From NCBI GenBank assembly GCA_024695545.1, contig JAILHZ010000141.1, positions 1-32,644 on the forward strand: DNA of 32,644 nucleotides, given 5' to 3'. The notes below the pieces were generated by a model. That model saw nothing but the letters and a program-made list of their open reading frames with translations, was not told the DNA's origin and ran no database searches. Positions 32,573 to 32,644 of the stretch are shown piece after piece. Within the stretch, counting starts at the first letter, position 1. Each line of letters begins with the position of its first letter. This stretch comes from Clostridiales bacterium (GTDB lineage: Bacteria; Bacillota_A; Clostridia; Saccharofermentanales; Saccharofermentanaceae). Both the position numbers and the translations under genes were made by a program.

Positions 32573-32617
32573 GGACTGTCCCGGCCTGGATATTTCCTCC
32601 CCGGGGCAGTTCTTTTT
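32573..32617 (+). terminator. intrinsic terminator after the HerA-like gene
   Basis: A 12-bp stem (32573-32584 with 32601-32612, two G-U pairs), a 16-nt loop and five T (32613-32617) lie 25 nt past the stop codon. Confidence 0.8.
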
Positions 32618-32644
32618 ACAAATCATCCGTGTAAGATTGCTGCC

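Noticed and set aside
1..32644. tRNA, rRNA, CRISPR arrays and insertion sequences
   Set aside because: I looked along both strands and saw no cloverleaf-type gene, regularly spaced repeats, transposase or terminal inverted repeats. A covariance search could still find a small RNA.

Overview
The window looks like chromosomal DNA of an anaerobic Gram-positive bacterium of the Clostridia type. The evidence is strong AGGAGG-type ribosome binding sites, densely packed and overlapping genes, lipoproteins with lipobox cysteines, an NfnAB electron-bifurcating transhydrogenase, an ApbE/NusG-II/Gx trio, a nickel-dependent lactate racemase homologue and an oxygen-sensitive radical SAM/SPASM enzyme. By eye the GC content is about 50-55%. 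I cannot fix a family or genus. I saw no phage genes, insertion sequences, CRISPR arrays, rRNA or tRNA.

Layout. (1) 26-18840, all on the minus strand, so read from high to low coordinates. It starts with an ABC-2 type ATPase and its large membrane partner. Two paralogous ~800-residue lipoproteins follow, each a propeller-like N-terminal half joined to a solute-binding C-terminal half. Next come two MalF/MalG-type permeases, a long coiled-coil membrane-fusion protein and a two-helix MacB-core-like protein. The run then passes into apbE, a NusG domain II protein, a Gx/HepI-like membrane protein, naxE, purA and glmS. purA has its own strong promoter and a following terminator. (2) 18959-21144, plus strand: a Wzm/TagG and Wzt/TagH pair for polysaccharide export. 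(3) 21341-24553, plus strand: nfnA, nfnB and a TTG-started D-2-hydroxyacid dehydrogenase, tightly overlapped. (4) 24656-25117, plus strand: a small membrane protein with its own promoter. (5) 25194-27748, minus strand: a cation:proton antiporter followed by a LarA homologue. (6) 27951-30507, minus strand: a polytopic membrane protein, a lipoprotein-like protein with an atypical N terminus, and a radical SAM/SPASM enzyme, ending in a 12-bp hairpin. (7) 30746-32548, plus strand: a HerA-like ATPase with a highly charged tail and a clear terminator.

How the genes may work together. The block 6237-18840 reads as one cell-envelope locus that mixes parts of a sugar importer (two lipoprotein receptors and two permeases, but no MalK-type ATPase) with parts of an exporter (ABC-2 ATPase and membrane partner, adaptor, MacB-like core). 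I do not recognise this combination, and it is the best candidate for an undescribed system. The second candidate is the radical SAM enzyme next to the unusual lipoprotein. ApbE, the NusG-II protein and the Gx protein probably serve flavin- or redox-linked membrane functions such as Rnf, although no rnf genes lie here. NfnAB and the hydroxyacid dehydrogenase would balance NAD(P)H. The octamer AAAAGCAC is strongly over-represented (18 copies found by eye), and its five intergenic copies all point the same way relative to transcription.

Starts were moved from the longest open frame where a ribosome binding site favoured an internal start. No stretch without a gene exceeds 300 bases. The largest, 11172-11457, is described in the feature list.
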